A DNA stretch of 43,104 bases from Rhizophagus sp. LPA8_4_AMF (lineage: Eukaryota > Glomeromycota > Glomeromycetes > Glomerales > Glomeraceae): assembly GCA_021464525.1 (NCBI GenBank), contig JADRCO010000211.1, forward strand, positions 1 to 43,104, written 5' to 3'. The translations under genes and the position numbers were made by a program. The notes under the pieces were generated by a model. The model worked only from the letters and a program-made list of their open reading frames with translations. It was not told where the DNA came from and searched no databases. Of the stretch, positions 11,041 through 21,369 are shown piece by piece (position 1 is the first letter of the stretch; the number at the start of each line of letters is the position of its first letter).

Positions 11041-12869
11041 TTACTTTATAGGTCAACCTCCTCTATTACTTAATATATAAATAAAAAATGCGCGTTACAA
11101 ACAGAATTGAGGCCTAGTACCTTGAAACGGAACGCAATCATTAAGGTTACTTTAATTAATGATCACATGATGCAAACATCTACATAGCACAAACTATCTA
11201 TACGTAATTAAGTAAAATTGATGCTACTGGTGGCCATCGGTCGGGGTGGTTACCAGGTCCATGGATTTTCTAAGTGTGCCCTTTTTGGAACGATTTTTCT
11301 TTAGAATTAGTCCTCCTTTAACATAAAATAAATAAATTAATAAATAAATAAGTAAGATTGATGCACGGATCACCATATGATAAAATAATTAAAATTGCAT
11401 GAATGAGGTTGCATTACGAATTCCATAGTCAAAATCCCGATGACGATTTATCTGCGTGCAGCCGATTTCTGAAATTAGGTGTACCTAAACTCTTTATGAA
11501 TCCTGAGACAAAATATAAATAAAACGATTTAACCGGAATTGGATTAGATATATAACATGACTTGTCGATCAAGCGGGTCTTAACTATAAAGAATACGGAT
11601 CAGCAATTTAAAATTAATTTATACAGGCTAATCTAAACGACGTTACTGATCTACACAAATTATTTTATTATAATATTATCAGTTATAGATTCTTATTCTA
11701 ATTTGATAATTTGTTTATTAGTATTTTATTTTATTTGTATTACAATCGGCAATCAGAACTTGGCATGACGCTTCATCGATTTTTTTTTTTTGATTTTATT
11801 CGGTTTTTAAACATATAAATAATTCCGATGTATTAAACTATCGAACTTATAAGTTTTAATATAAATAATAAAATCGTCAAGAATTTTATATCGAGTCCAG
11901 AATTTTTAATGTTTGATATATGTGAATTTAAAATCATTGAATGAAACTACATTGATATTTGTTTACTGTATTACAAAATTTTCAAATAAAAGTATGTATG
12001 GAAATGGTAAAAAAATTGATCAACATGTCAACATGTGAAACTAGTAGCGGAGAAACCGATGATAATTATGAAACTCAAAGAATTCCGAATTATTAGTAAT
12101 TTAGTAAAGTTTATTGTTTTATGTATCATGTGAAATACAGAATAAACATTAATTAAATCCTTTCTTTGGTGTATTATAAAAATTTATCCTATTTCAATTT
12201 TTTTTTAATTTGTACCATAATTTATAATTACTGTATATACATTAAAAATTTATGATTCGTCGTTGAAATTTATTGAATTATCATGAGAAAAAAATGTTGG
12301 TGATAGTCTGCTTCAAGAATTTTGTTTGAAAATAGTCTACGTGTTTATCATATCATGAACGTTTTATATTTGGTATTTTGACATTGGAAAATGATAATAA
12401 AAAACATTTGATGAGTTACCTTTATTTTTCACGTATTTATAAATCTTTCCTTTCTTAATGCATAAGATGTATCCCTTTTTCTAAGTTATATCAATGAGGC
12501 ACCATTTTGTACACCGTCATACCATTGTACAGGAAATAAAAAAACAAAATAATCAGTAGTAAAAAGTAGCCCAATCCTCTAATATAAGTAAGGCTTTCAG
12601 ATTTAAGTTAGAACAGTTTGAAACATGGCTAAATTTGTGGTAAATCAAATACGATATAAAAGAATGACCTCTTTATAAGGCAAAAAATGTTTGTACTTCC
12701 AATAAAAGTAACCAATCCGAATGAATTTATTATCCTTTCACTGCATGTAGGTTTGTTATACAAAATATGTACAAATCCTGTATAAATATTAATAAATGGT
12801 TTAAACGATACCTCAAAAAATTCTCCCCCAAAAAAAAAAATTTAAAAAATTCACTCGTAATTTTAAAAA
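11041..12869. other. Intergenic, no gene; TATA box of F-box gene 1 at right end
   Basis: AT-rich without a credible open frame. At 11328-11355 there is a short (AATA)n tract. A TATAAATATT at 12781-12790, 80-90 nt before the ATG at 12870, is a plausible TATA box for the first F-box gene. Confidence 0.45.
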
Positions 12870-13979
12870 ATGGTACAACTCAACAGAGACTTAATTTTAA
12901 TGATATTAGAAGAATTAATGGATGATAAACCATCTCTTCATTGTTGTCTTTTAGTAAATAGAACTTGGTGTGAAATTACAGTACCCGTATTATGGAAAAC
13001 TATCGGAAGAAAACGTCTACCTGATAAAGTAAAGAATAAAATATTTAATGTAATACTTTCACATTTATCTGAAGACTCGAAAGATATTTTGAAAAAACAA
13101 GGAATCAATACGGAAGATTATAGGCCACCTTTATTTAATTATATTAGTCTTTGGAGACATTTGAATTTACGACTTTTAGAAGATATGATTTATTTAAGAA
13201 AAACTAAAGATTCAAATTTAAATATTATAAGAAATGAGATATTGAAATTGTTTATTAACAAAAATTCAAAGTTCATTTCACTCTTTATTCCAGATAAATT
13301 TGAATTTCAAATACGCAATTTTCCAGATGCCGATCGATGCTTTTCGTTTCTTGAATTATTTAAATGTGGTAGTAATATCAAAAAATCTATCTTAATAAGA
13401 ATGTCTAAAATAATTACTTCAATTAAAAAAATTGAGATTGAAAACTTATATCACAGAAAGATTGATAATTCTGGATTTGATAAATTAATTAAAGCTCAGA
13501 AAAACTTAAAACAAGTCTGCTTAATCGGTAATTCAAAAACGAGGAATGAAATATCACTCGAAGATTTGTTAAAAAATAATGTTAATCATATTCAAATTAT
13601 ATCTTTAGGATGGAATCCTAATACAGAATTTCTTTCATGTTTTGCAAATTTAATAAGTTTGAAAATTTATATGGAATATAATAACTTTGAGCATAATTAT
13701 ATTCATTTAAAAACTTTAAAATTGCCTAATATAAAATATTTAAAAATTTCCGGTGTACCAGCAGAAATATTAGCAGATATAATAGATAATACAGGTGGTC
13801 ATCTTGTTGAAATTAATATTAAAGAAACTAGTGATAGACTCATCAAATCAATTTATCAAAAATGTAAAAATCTTAAATATCTTGAATTACCAATTGAAAG
13901 TATGCAACTTTTAGAATTTGAGAATTTATTAATTAATTGTAAATATTTATGTGGTTTGGTTATCGATAATAATAGATAG
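12870..13979 (+). CDS. F-box protein with divergent leucine-rich tail, cut short by an in-frame TAG
   Basis: The 369-residue frame starts with an F-box-like segment (residues about 3-48, with ILEELMDD, CLLVNRTWC and VPVLW). It continues as a leucine/isoleucine/asparagine-rich region typical of fungal F-box/LRR proteins. Such proteins are SCF ubiquitin ligase substrate adaptors: the F-box binds Skp1 and the repeats bind a substrate, here unknown. The frame stops at TAG (13977-13979), but the same frame stays open to 14324. That extension matches the C-terminal block of the neighbouring F-box protein at 15282-16793. The full-length protein would therefore have had about 483 residues, close to the neighbour's 503. 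The gene is probably a recent nonsense allele; readthrough or an assembly error are alternatives. Confidence 0.75.
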   Translation: MVQLNRDLILMILEELMDDKPSLHCCLLVNRTWCEITVPVLWKTIGRKRLPDKVKNKIFNVILSHLSEDSKDILKKQGINTEDYRPPLFNYISLWRHLNLRLLEDMIYLRKTKDSNLNIIRNEILKLFINKNSKFISLFIPDKFEFQIRNFPDADRCFSFLELFKCGSNIKKSILIRMSKIITSIKKIEIENLYHRKIDNSGFDKLIKAQKNLKQVCLIGNSKTRNEISLEDLLKNNVNHIQIISLGWNPNTEFLSCFANLISLKIYMEYNNFEHNYIHLKTLKLPNIKYLKISGVPAEILADIIDNTGGHLVEINIKETSDRLIKSIYQKCKNLKYLELPIESMQLLEFENLLINCKYLCGLVIDNNR

Positions 13980-14324
13980 ATTGATATCAATTATTTATTT
14001 AAAATTTTATGTAATTCTTCCCCTGTTGGTTTATATAAATTTAAATTTGCTTATTATGCGGGGTTTAATTGGAAACCCTTAGAATCGTTTTTAAAGAATT
14101 GGAATAAAAGGCATCCAATGTTATTAAAATTAATCACTGTTCGGATGAAAAAGACGTGTCAATCTCAGCAGAAACTTTATCGAGAAATTTGTGATATAGT
14201 AAAAAAATATAAATCAAAAGGAACAGTAAGAAAAATTGAATTTCTTGATGGTAATAATTATTTTGAAGAAATTGATAGTTTTGAATGGGTAAAGAAAAAA
14301 TCTCGACTTTATAAAGAATATTAG
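13980..14324 (+). pseudogene. Stranded C-terminal part of F-box gene 1 behind the TAG
   Basis: This is in the same frame as 12870-13979 and open for 114 codons to a TAG at 14322-14324. It encodes LESFLKNWNKR, then DIVKKYKSKGTVRKIEF. These match the neighbour's LEEFFKNWRDR and LIDKYKSSGVIEDFKY at the same place near the C-terminus. The ATG at 14118 is internal and is not likely to be a real start. Confidence 0.75.
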
Positions 14325-14795
14325 AGACGGCGGATGTGATTTATAAATAGTTTTTATATTATTTTAAAAATATTTATAACAACTTATTAAATATATTGTA
14401 TATTGAATATTAAAAAATAAAAATTTTTTTGAGTTATAACTGTAACTAATTATAATCGTACACGTTTTTTCACATAAAAAAGTTTTAAAGTAAATGAAAT
14501 TCATTATTTCATAAATTTATAAATCCAACTTACGTTCGTGACAGAAAAATTGAAACAGACGCTATTAAGTTCAAACCAAATGGAGGGTTGTTGGATTAAG
14601 TTCTGGTACTGTATTTGCATTTGGGGCGCTCTTAACGTACAGTGGGAGTGTACGATATTAACGTACGAACTGGCCCGAGTTTAAAAGTTATCCGGTATTT
14701 TATAATTGGTGATGGTTAAAATATCATGTGTATCAGATAAAGGTTAAAAAAGTTTGATGGTTACACCGGATAAATCACTCATTCGGCACAAAGCA

Positions 14796-14924
14796 CCGAA
14801 TAACTAACGCTACCTAAAGGTAGCTTGTGATATTGGGAATCAAATTTAATCAGTCGATCCTGGACTCCTGCGGAGCCAGGATCAACCAATCAAATTTGAT
14901 TTACCCAATAGCGCCGAATAACTA
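14796..14924. repeat. Small palindromic MITE-like element with flanking 11-bp direct repeat
   Basis: Positions 14831-14910 form a near-perfect palindrome. Its arms begin TATTGGG and meet at GATCCTGG/CCAGGATC around a 12-nt centre that is itself mostly palindromic. To its left is a second small palindrome (GCTACCT/AGGTAGC, 14809-14824). The sequence CCGAATAACTA occurs at 14796-14806 and again at 14914-14924, as a target duplication would. There is no coding capacity. Confidence 0.6.
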
Positions 14925-15004
14925 TTAATTATGCACTTGCACGTGATGGCGTTAACGTTGTAAATGGTCACAGTTGTAAATTAATAAATGCCGACAATCC
15001 CGAC

Positions 15005-15105
15005 ATAAATTTTGACTTAATACCGGCCAAGATCCTCATAATTCCGGTCAGGAACGCTTATTTCGGGTGCTTAATAACCGCAAAATACGATATCACTTGA
15101 TGTCG
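15005..15105 (+). repeat. Dispersed repeat, second copy at about 36650-36755
   Basis: The string 'acttaataccggccaagatcc', then 'ataattccggtcagg', then 'gcttaataaccgcaaaatacg' aligns in order with 'acttaatactggtcaagatcc', 'ataattttgcagg' and 'gcttactaaccacaaaatatg' near 36655-36750. Same orientation, moderate divergence. The element type is unknown. Confidence 0.55.
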
Positions 15106-15147
15106 CACAAAATAATCCGATTTGGCAAATTAGCTCGTAGTTTTTTT

Positions 15148-15155
15148 TATAAATA
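15148..15155 (+). promoter_or_regulatory. TATA box of F-box gene 2
   Basis: TATAAATA follows a T-run, about 130 nt before the ATG at 15282, with a pyrimidine-rich stretch between. A plausible core promoter by motif and place only. Confidence 0.4.
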
Positions 15156-15281
15156 GAATTATAATTTTCATAATTTTCGTTTTTTCTGTTTCTCTTTCTT
15201 ACCGTAAATATTTCAATATTTTTGAAATTTTATATTTTGATAATATTTCAATTGTAAAAGATTATTTTAATCGAATAAAAA

Positions 15282-16793
15282 ATGTCCAACCTTAATAAAG
15301 ATATTCTTTACTTGATATCTGAAGAATTTCAAGATGATTCAAAATCTCTCTTTTCATGTTTAATGGTTAATAAATCTTGGTGTGAAACAGCAGTTCCAGT
15401 TTTATGGAGGAATCCTTGGTCTTATAAAGGCATCAATTATAGGAATAAAAGATCTTTATTCACCATTATTGCTTACTATTTATTTGATACTATTAAAGAA
15501 TTTATAACAAGTAAAGAAATCAAATTACTTTCAAGTTCAAACAAATCACTCTTGTTTGATTATTTTTCTTATTGTAAAAGTATTAACGTAATTACTATAG
15601 AAAGTATAATTTCTATTGGATCATCTTCAGCTTATAATCAATTTGTTATTCAAGAAAGTTTTTATCTTTTGTTAATGAGAAAATGTCCGGAGTTGAAATA
15701 TTTGGATATGAGATCAATTAGCCATCAATTATTTTACTTTCCAGAAGCTAAGGCTCGTTTTGAGACACTATGTGAATTAGAATGCGATACTTCCATCGAT
15801 TCTTTATACTTTTATGGATTATCACGTTGCTGTAAATATATACAAGTATTAATCATTACTAATAAAATCGTAAATCTTAATTGTGGATTAGTCAAATTAA
15901 TTGAAGTTCAGAAGAATTTAAAACATTTTGAATGGAATGATGATTTTGATGAAGATTATGATATAGATGATGATGGTGATGATGATCCTTACAGAGGAAT
16001 TCTTCTTGCACTAGAAAAAAAAGCAGAAAATGTCAATTATCTAAGAGTGTTCTTTCAAGAATTAGAAGATTATGAACACTTATTATTTCAAATCATACTT
16101 TTAAAATTCTATAATCTCAAAGTACTAGTAATTGGTGGTAATATTTCTTTTAATCGTGACCAGTTAAACCGATTGAAAATGATGGTTTATAAAAAACTTG
16201 AAATTATTAAAATAGAGTATAGTGAAATTATTTTAAGATTAGATTTAATTTCTAGTATAGTTGAAAATGGTGGAAAATGTCTTAAAAAAATTTTATTCGA
16301 ACCTGATTATGTAGATCTTGAAATTAATGATTCTTCTCTCAGTTTTATTCGTAAAATTTATCAAAATTGTCCTTCAATTGAATATTTGTCAATTTCATTT
16401 TCACCAACAAAAGAACAATTCTCTGAATTTGAAATATTATTGAAAATTTGTAAAAATTTAAAATCATTACTAATAATTATACATAACCCGGAAGAGATGG
16501 AATCTCATGAGAAAATTTTGGAAAATGGGGATAATTTATTAAAATTATTAATTAGATCTGCGCCAACTAACTTGAGAGAAATTAGATTTTATAGAGATTT
16601 TAAATTTTCTTTACCAAAATTGGAGGAATTCTTTAAAAATTGGAGAGACAGACCCGCACTTTCCTTAATTACAACTGATCCTATTTATGGAGGAGAAAAT
16701 TATAAAAAATTGATTGATAAGTACAAAAGTTCTGGAGTAATCGAAGATTTTAAATATGTAGCACATCGTGGTGGAGTTTATTATCAGTTTTAA
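15282..16793 (+). CDS. F-box protein with divergent leucine-rich tail
   Basis: A single exon of 503 residues. The N-terminal F-box-like segment (about residues 4-47) has YLISEEFQDD, CLMVNKSWC and VPVLW, parallel to the neighbour at 12870. The body consists of degenerate leucine-rich helices and strands. An acidic insert, rich in Asp and Glu, lies near residues 220-238. The end carries LEEFFKNWRDRP and LIDKYKSSGVIEDF, a conserved tail of this family. Likely role: SCF complex substrate adaptor (Skp1 binding through the F-box), substrate unknown. No lesion is seen. The two F-box genes are tandem paralogues, strongly diverged in the middle. Confidence 0.85.
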   Translation: MSNLNKDILYLISEEFQDDSKSLFSCLMVNKSWCETAVPVLWRNPWSYKGINYRNKRSLFTIIAYYLFDTIKEFITSKEIKLLSSSNKSLLFDYFSYCKSINVITIESIISIGSSSAYNQFVIQESFYLLLMRKCPELKYLDMRSISHQLFYFPEAKARFETLCELECDTSIDSLYFYGLSRCCKYIQVLIITNKIVNLNCGLVKLIEVQKNLKHFEWNDDFDEDYDIDDDGDDDPYRGILLALEKKAENVNYLRVFFQELEDYEHLLFQIILLKFYNLKVLVIGGNISFNRDQLNRLKMMVYKKLEIIKIEYSEIILRLDLISSIVENGGKCLKKILFEPDYVDLEINDSSLSFIRKIYQNCPSIEYLSISFSPTKEQFSEFEILLKICKNLKSLLIIIHNPEEMESHEKILENGDNLLKLLIRSAPTNLREIRFYRDFKFSLPKLEEFFKNWRDRPALSLITTDPIYGGENYKKLIDKYKSSGVIEDFKYVAHRGGVYYQF

Positions 16794-18432
16794 ATGTGCT
16801 TTAAATGATAATGTTGATACAATAACCAAGTATTTGTTTTTTTTTTTGGTAGTAAAAAGTTTGTTAGTCTATATATTTTTTTTCTTTTTTTTGTGGAGCG
16901 ATCAATTATTGTTTACTGTAGATATTTTTGTATAGGAGTTATAGGAGTTGATTAATAAATAAAATGAATTTAGATTTATCGTAAATTTTGTTTGAAAAAA
17001 TAATTTAAAAGTACAGCAACAATTTAACAAGTATTTTTTGGGATGTTAAAAGAAATTTTATTTTCTAAATACGCTTTAATTAAGAGATCAACTACGCATG
17101 AATTCTCTTGGGGTTCAATTCCCAATTAATTTGCTTTAAAAGTAACGTCGACCTGAATTGTTATAATCTTTGACAATTGATCGTGAGCGTTCAAATATCA
17201 GTTTTCCATTACAATTGCCAAGCGCAGTCTCTCGGACATCCTTGAAAAAAAAAAAAGGTAAGTAGCGTCATGGTAGTGTTCATGGTCCGGATTGTTAGTT
17301 CGATCGGAAAGTATCTCTAGTTAAATAAATGTTTTTTACAACTAATATATTTAATTTTTATTAACGTATCATGTTAGACATATTAACACTAACCTGTTGA
17401 ATGTCTTTGTGATATTATCATCCATAATGTTTTACAAAACAGATGTGTAAGTTTCTTGCTAATATAAAAGGTACTTGCATAACTATATTAAAGCATCGGG
17501 TCGGGTCGGCTAAATTGGCTTCGACAAAGTGGGTTTTGGCGAAATAGACTTCTGCGAAACGTATCGTACCTAATTAGTAATGAAGTTAAAAAATTTGAAG
17601 TTACAACTTTATAATTAGTACAATATTAAAAAAAAAAAGTTTTATTTTTATACGAAAAACACAATAATATGCTTATTTTTTTTTAAAAAAAAATTATATT
17701 TAATTTTATTAAAATTACCATATATGTCGGTGATATGACCTGTCGGTGAGATGATACTGTCGGCGAAACGTTTGAATGATTGTCGGTGAAGTAATGGTTG
17801 GTATCTTGGACTTTGGGCTGAAATTTCGGATGAAGGAAAGTTTCACCGAAAATGTTGTTGCAGACTCTATTCCAATTCCAGGAGACGTTCCTAAAAAAAA
17901 AATAAAAAAAAAAATAAAAGAAATGCGACGTTCCTGAAATTTGATAAAAAAATAAAAATTAAAATCAACAAAAACCCTCAGCCGTCTCGCTTACCTTTTA
18001 ATTTAAGGAGGTTGGTCATTGGTTTTATTATCTAAAAAGTTACTTTCATAGAAATGTTTTTAAACGTTTTGTTACATTTGTTTTATAAAAAAATTTTTTT
18101 TTTTCTTTCGTAAAGTGGTTTAAACTTTTTTACAAAGGATATTGTACTTCTTTCGTATAAATGTTTTTAAACTTTCTTTTATAAAAAGTCTTTTATTTTC
18201 GTAAAAACATCTTTAACATTACAAATTTTTTAAAAAACTATTTAAATAATTTTCTATTAATATAGATGACTAATAAAGAACGCAATAATTGCAATAAATA
18301 AATGATGATAAAATAAATTCAATTATTTATATATGTTCGAGTTGACGCTAACTCTATCAAAAAAATAAGACGTAATTATCTGACCTTTCCTAACCCGTTC
18401 GGCTCTACTTTAAATTTCAAAATTCTAATTGA
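16794..18432. other. Intergenic with tRNA-like boxes and GTCGGTGA repeats, no gene
   Basis: No credible open frame. At 17112-17122 GGTTCAATTCC matches a tRNA B-box, and at 17263-17276 plus 17296-17307 there are A-box-like and B-box-like sequences, but no cloverleaf could be built. From 17490 to 17800 variants of GTCGGTGA and GGCGAAA recur, possibly debris of a short repeat. Long T/A runs follow to 18240. Confidence 0.35.
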
Positions 18433-21369
18433 TTATACATCAAGCGCTAGCCTTTTTTTTGCATCCTTATTTCCTTCTTTAGCAGCGATATTATATAAAT
18501 TGAATGCTTTTTCTTTATCAATATCTGTTCCAATCCCATTTTCATAACAATATCCAAGTATGTATTTTCCCTTTAAATATCCTTTATCAACTGATTTTTT
18601 ATAATGTTCAAATGCTTTAACTTCATCTTTTTCGATACCAATCCCATCTTGATAACATTTACCTAAACAATAATATGCAACTTCATATCCATTCTTTAAC
18701 GCTTTTTGATACAAATCGAAGGCTTTTTCTAAATCTTTTTCAATTTCGTTACTTCTTTCATATAAAAATCCAAGATTACATTGTGCTTGACCATAATCTT
18801 GTTTAGCTGACTTTTCATACCATTCAATTGCTTTTTTTATATCTTTATCAGTCCCTTTTCCTTTTTCATAAAGATATCCTAAACTGTATTGTGCAAGTTT
18901 GTTTCCAATCTCAGCTGACTTTTTGTACCACTCAAATGCTTTTCCAAAATCTCTTTTCATTCCTTTCCCATTTTCATTTAGACATCCAAGTTGATATTGT
19001 GCATTACTATTATCTTGTTTAGCTGATAATTCATAATATTCACGTGCTTTTTCTAAATTCTTTTCCATTCCTCTACCATATTCATAAAAACAACCAAGCT
19101 TATATTGAGCACCGTTATTTTCTTTTTCAGCCGATTTTTTATACCATTCAGCTGCTTTTTCTATATCTTTTTTTACACCTTTACCACTTTCATAGCAAAA
19201 TCCTAAATTATATTGTGCCTGTTCATTTCCATTTTCTGCTGCTTTTTTATACCATTCAAATGCTTTATCTAAATTTTTTTCAACCCCTCTTCCATTTCCA
19301 TATAAGCACCCAAGTTGATATTGTGCACAAGCATAATTTTGTTTTGCTGATTTTTCGTAATATTTAAATGCCTTAACATAATTTTTATTAATATTACCAA
19401 TCCCACCTTCATAAAATTTTCCCAACTTATTTTGTGCAAATTTGCTTCCATTTTTTGCTGCTTTTTTATACCATGTAAATGATTTCTCTAGATCTTTTTT
19501 GACTCCTCTACCATTTTCATATAAATATCCAATTTGGTATTGAGCATAAATATTATCTTTTTCTGCTGATTTACTATAATATTCAAATGCTTTATTATAA
19601 TTTTTTTCCATTCCTTTACCATGTTCATAAAAATAACCAAGTTTATATTGTGAATTTTTATTTTCTTGTTTTGCTGATAATTCATAGTACTCAATTGCTT
19701 TTTTAAAATCTTTTTCTATTCCTTTACCATATTCATAAATACAACCAAGGATATATTGTGCATCACTATTTTCTTGTTCAGCAGATTTTTTATACCATTC
19801 AATTGCTTTTTCTATATCTTTTTTAATTCCATAACCATTTTCATAACAAAATCCTACATTATATTGTGCTAGTTTATTTTCATTTTCTGCTGCTTTCTCA
19901 TACCATTCAAACGCTTTTTTCAAATTTTTTTCAACCCCTCTTCCATTTCCATATAAACATCCAAGTTGGTATTGTGCAAAAATATTGTCCTGTTTGGCAG
20001 ATTTTTCATAAAACTCAAGCGCCTTATTATGATTTTTTTCTACTCCTTTACCATGCTCATAAAAAAAACCGAGTTTATTTTGTGCATCACTATTTTCTTG
20101 TTTAGCTGATTTTTCATACCATTCAAATGCTTTGATATCATTTTTTTCAATACCATAATATCCGCTTTCATAAAATTTACCCAAACTATATTGTGCATTT
20201 TTATTTCCATTTTCTCCCGCTCTTTTATACCAATTAAATGCTTCAACGTGATCTTTTTCTAAGTTTTTACCATGTTCATAAAAATTACCAAGTTTAAATT
20301 GTGCATCACCGTTTTCTTGTTCAGCAGAATTTTTATACCATTCAATTGCTTTTTCTATGTCTTTTTTAATTCCTCTGCCATTTTCATAACAAAATCCTAA
20401 ATTATATTGTGCTAATTTATTTCCATTTTCTGCTGCTTTCTCATACCATTCAAACGCTTTTTCCAAATTTCTTTCAACCCCTCTTCCATTTACATATAAA
20501 CATCCAAGTTGATATTGTGCATAAACATTTTCTTGTTTGGCCGATTTTTCGTAATATTTAAATGCTTTAGAATAATTTTTTTTAATATTATCAATTCCAC
20601 ATTCATAAAATTTACCTAAGTTAAATTGTGCAAGTTTGTTTCCATTTTTTGCCGCTTTTTTGTACCATTCAAAAGCTTTATCTAAATTTTTTTCAACACC
20701 TCTACCATTTTCATATAAACATGCGAGTTGCAATTGCGCATTAACGTTCTCTTGTTTAGCTGATTTATTATAATAATTAAACGCTTTAGAATCATTTTTT
20801 TCAATAAAAATTCCATTTTCATAAAATCTACCTAAATTATATTGTGCATTTTTGTTTCCAATTTCTGAAGCTTTATTATACCAATAAAATGCTGCTTTTA
20901 AATTTTTTTCTTTAGTTTCTATACCATGTTCATATAAAGTTCCTAAATAAACTTGAGCAATAGGATAATCATCCTTTGATGCTTTTAAAAGTAATTCAAA
21001 TGATTTATTGATATCTTTTTTTATAATAATATTATTATAATAAAGAAAACCAAGAAAGAAAATATATTGAGATGATGATTGATTTTCTATTAACCAATTA
21101 TAAATATTATTTGAAGGTTGTTTAATAAGAGAAATATTTTGATCAATTATTCGTTTCATAATATTAATTTTATAACCAATTTTATCTTGTATTTTAATTA
21201 TTAATTTAATTAATTCATCGATAATCATCTTAACGTTATCTTTTAAATCGAAAATTTCTTTAATTAAATAATCATCTTCTATAAAATCATTTTTAATCAA
21301 ATCAAAATCATCATCTTTTATATAATCTTCTTTCATAGTTATGATGGAATTTTTTTCGGGTTTCGACAT
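18433..21369 (-). CDS. Sel1-repeat protein with 24 repeats
   Basis: A single exon of 978 residues starting at the ATG whose first base is 21369. Residues 1 to about 97 are helical, charged and free of repeats. From about 98 to the end there are 24 consecutive Sel1-like repeats of 36-37 residues, with pattern AQYxLGxxYExGxGxxKxxxKAxEWYxKSA, plus a partial cap (KDAKKRLALDV). Sel1 repeats form a solenoid of paired helices that serves as protein-binding scaffold. In yeast and animals they act in ER-associated degradation, chitin synthase activation and signalling. Here no signal peptide, membrane segment or kinase domain is seen, so a soluble scaffold is most likely. Blocks of repeats are duplicated inside the array. 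Very long for a protein with only this domain; frame intact. Confidence 0.92.
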   Translation of the reverse strand: MSKPEKNSIITMKEDYIKDDDFDLIKNDFIEDDYLIKEIFDLKDNVKMIIDELIKLIIKIQDKIGYKINIMKRIIDQNISLIKQPSNNIYNWLIENQSSSQYIFFLGFLYYNNIIIKKDINKSFELLLKASKDDYPIAQVYLGTLYEHGIETKEKNLKAAFYWYNKASEIGNKNAQYNLGRFYENGIFIEKNDSKAFNYYNKSAKQENVNAQLQLACLYENGRGVEKNLDKAFEWYKKAAKNGNKLAQFNLGKFYECGIDNIKKNYSKAFKYYEKSAKQENVYAQYQLGCLYVNGRGVERNLEKAFEWYEKAAENGNKLAQYNLGFCYENGRGIKKDIEKAIEWYKNSAEQENGDAQFKLGNFYEHGKNLEKDHVEAFNWYKRAGENGNKNAQYSLGKFYESGYYGIEKNDIKAFEWYEKSAKQENSDAQNKLGFFYEHGKGVEKNHNKALEFYEKSAKQDNIFAQYQLGCLYGNGRGVEKNLKKAFEWYEKAAENENKLAQYNVGFCYENGYGIKKDIEKAIEWYKKSAEQENSDAQYILGCIYEYGKGIEKDFKKAIEYYELSAKQENKNSQYKLGYFYEHGKGMEKNYNKAFEYYSKSAEKDNIYAQYQIGYLYENGRGVKKDLEKSFTWYKKAAKNGSKFAQNKLGKFYEGGIGNINKNYVKAFKYYEKSAKQNYACAQYQLGCLYGNGRGVEKNLDKAFEWYKKAAENGNEQAQYNLGFCYESGKGVKKDIEKAAEWYKKSAEKENNGAQYKLGCFYEYGRGMEKNLEKAREYYELSAKQDNSNAQYQLGCLNENGKGMKRDFGKAFEWYKKSAEIGNKLAQYSLGYLYEKGKGTDKDIKKAIEWYEKSAKQDYGQAQCNLGFLYERSNEIEKDLEKAFDLYQKALKNGYEVAYYCLGKCYQDGIGIEKDEVKAFEHYKKSVDKGYLKGKYILGYCYENGIGTDIDKEKAFNLYNIAAKEGNKDAKKRLALDV

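Noticed and set aside
17090-17125. tRNA gene
   Set aside because: Only a B-box-like T-arm is present; no acceptor stem, D-arm or anticodon arm pairs properly.
18828-20246. Several open frames on both strands inside the Sel1 gene
   Set aside because: Shadows caused by the 108-nt period of the repeats; their proteins have the biased composition expected from shifted frames.
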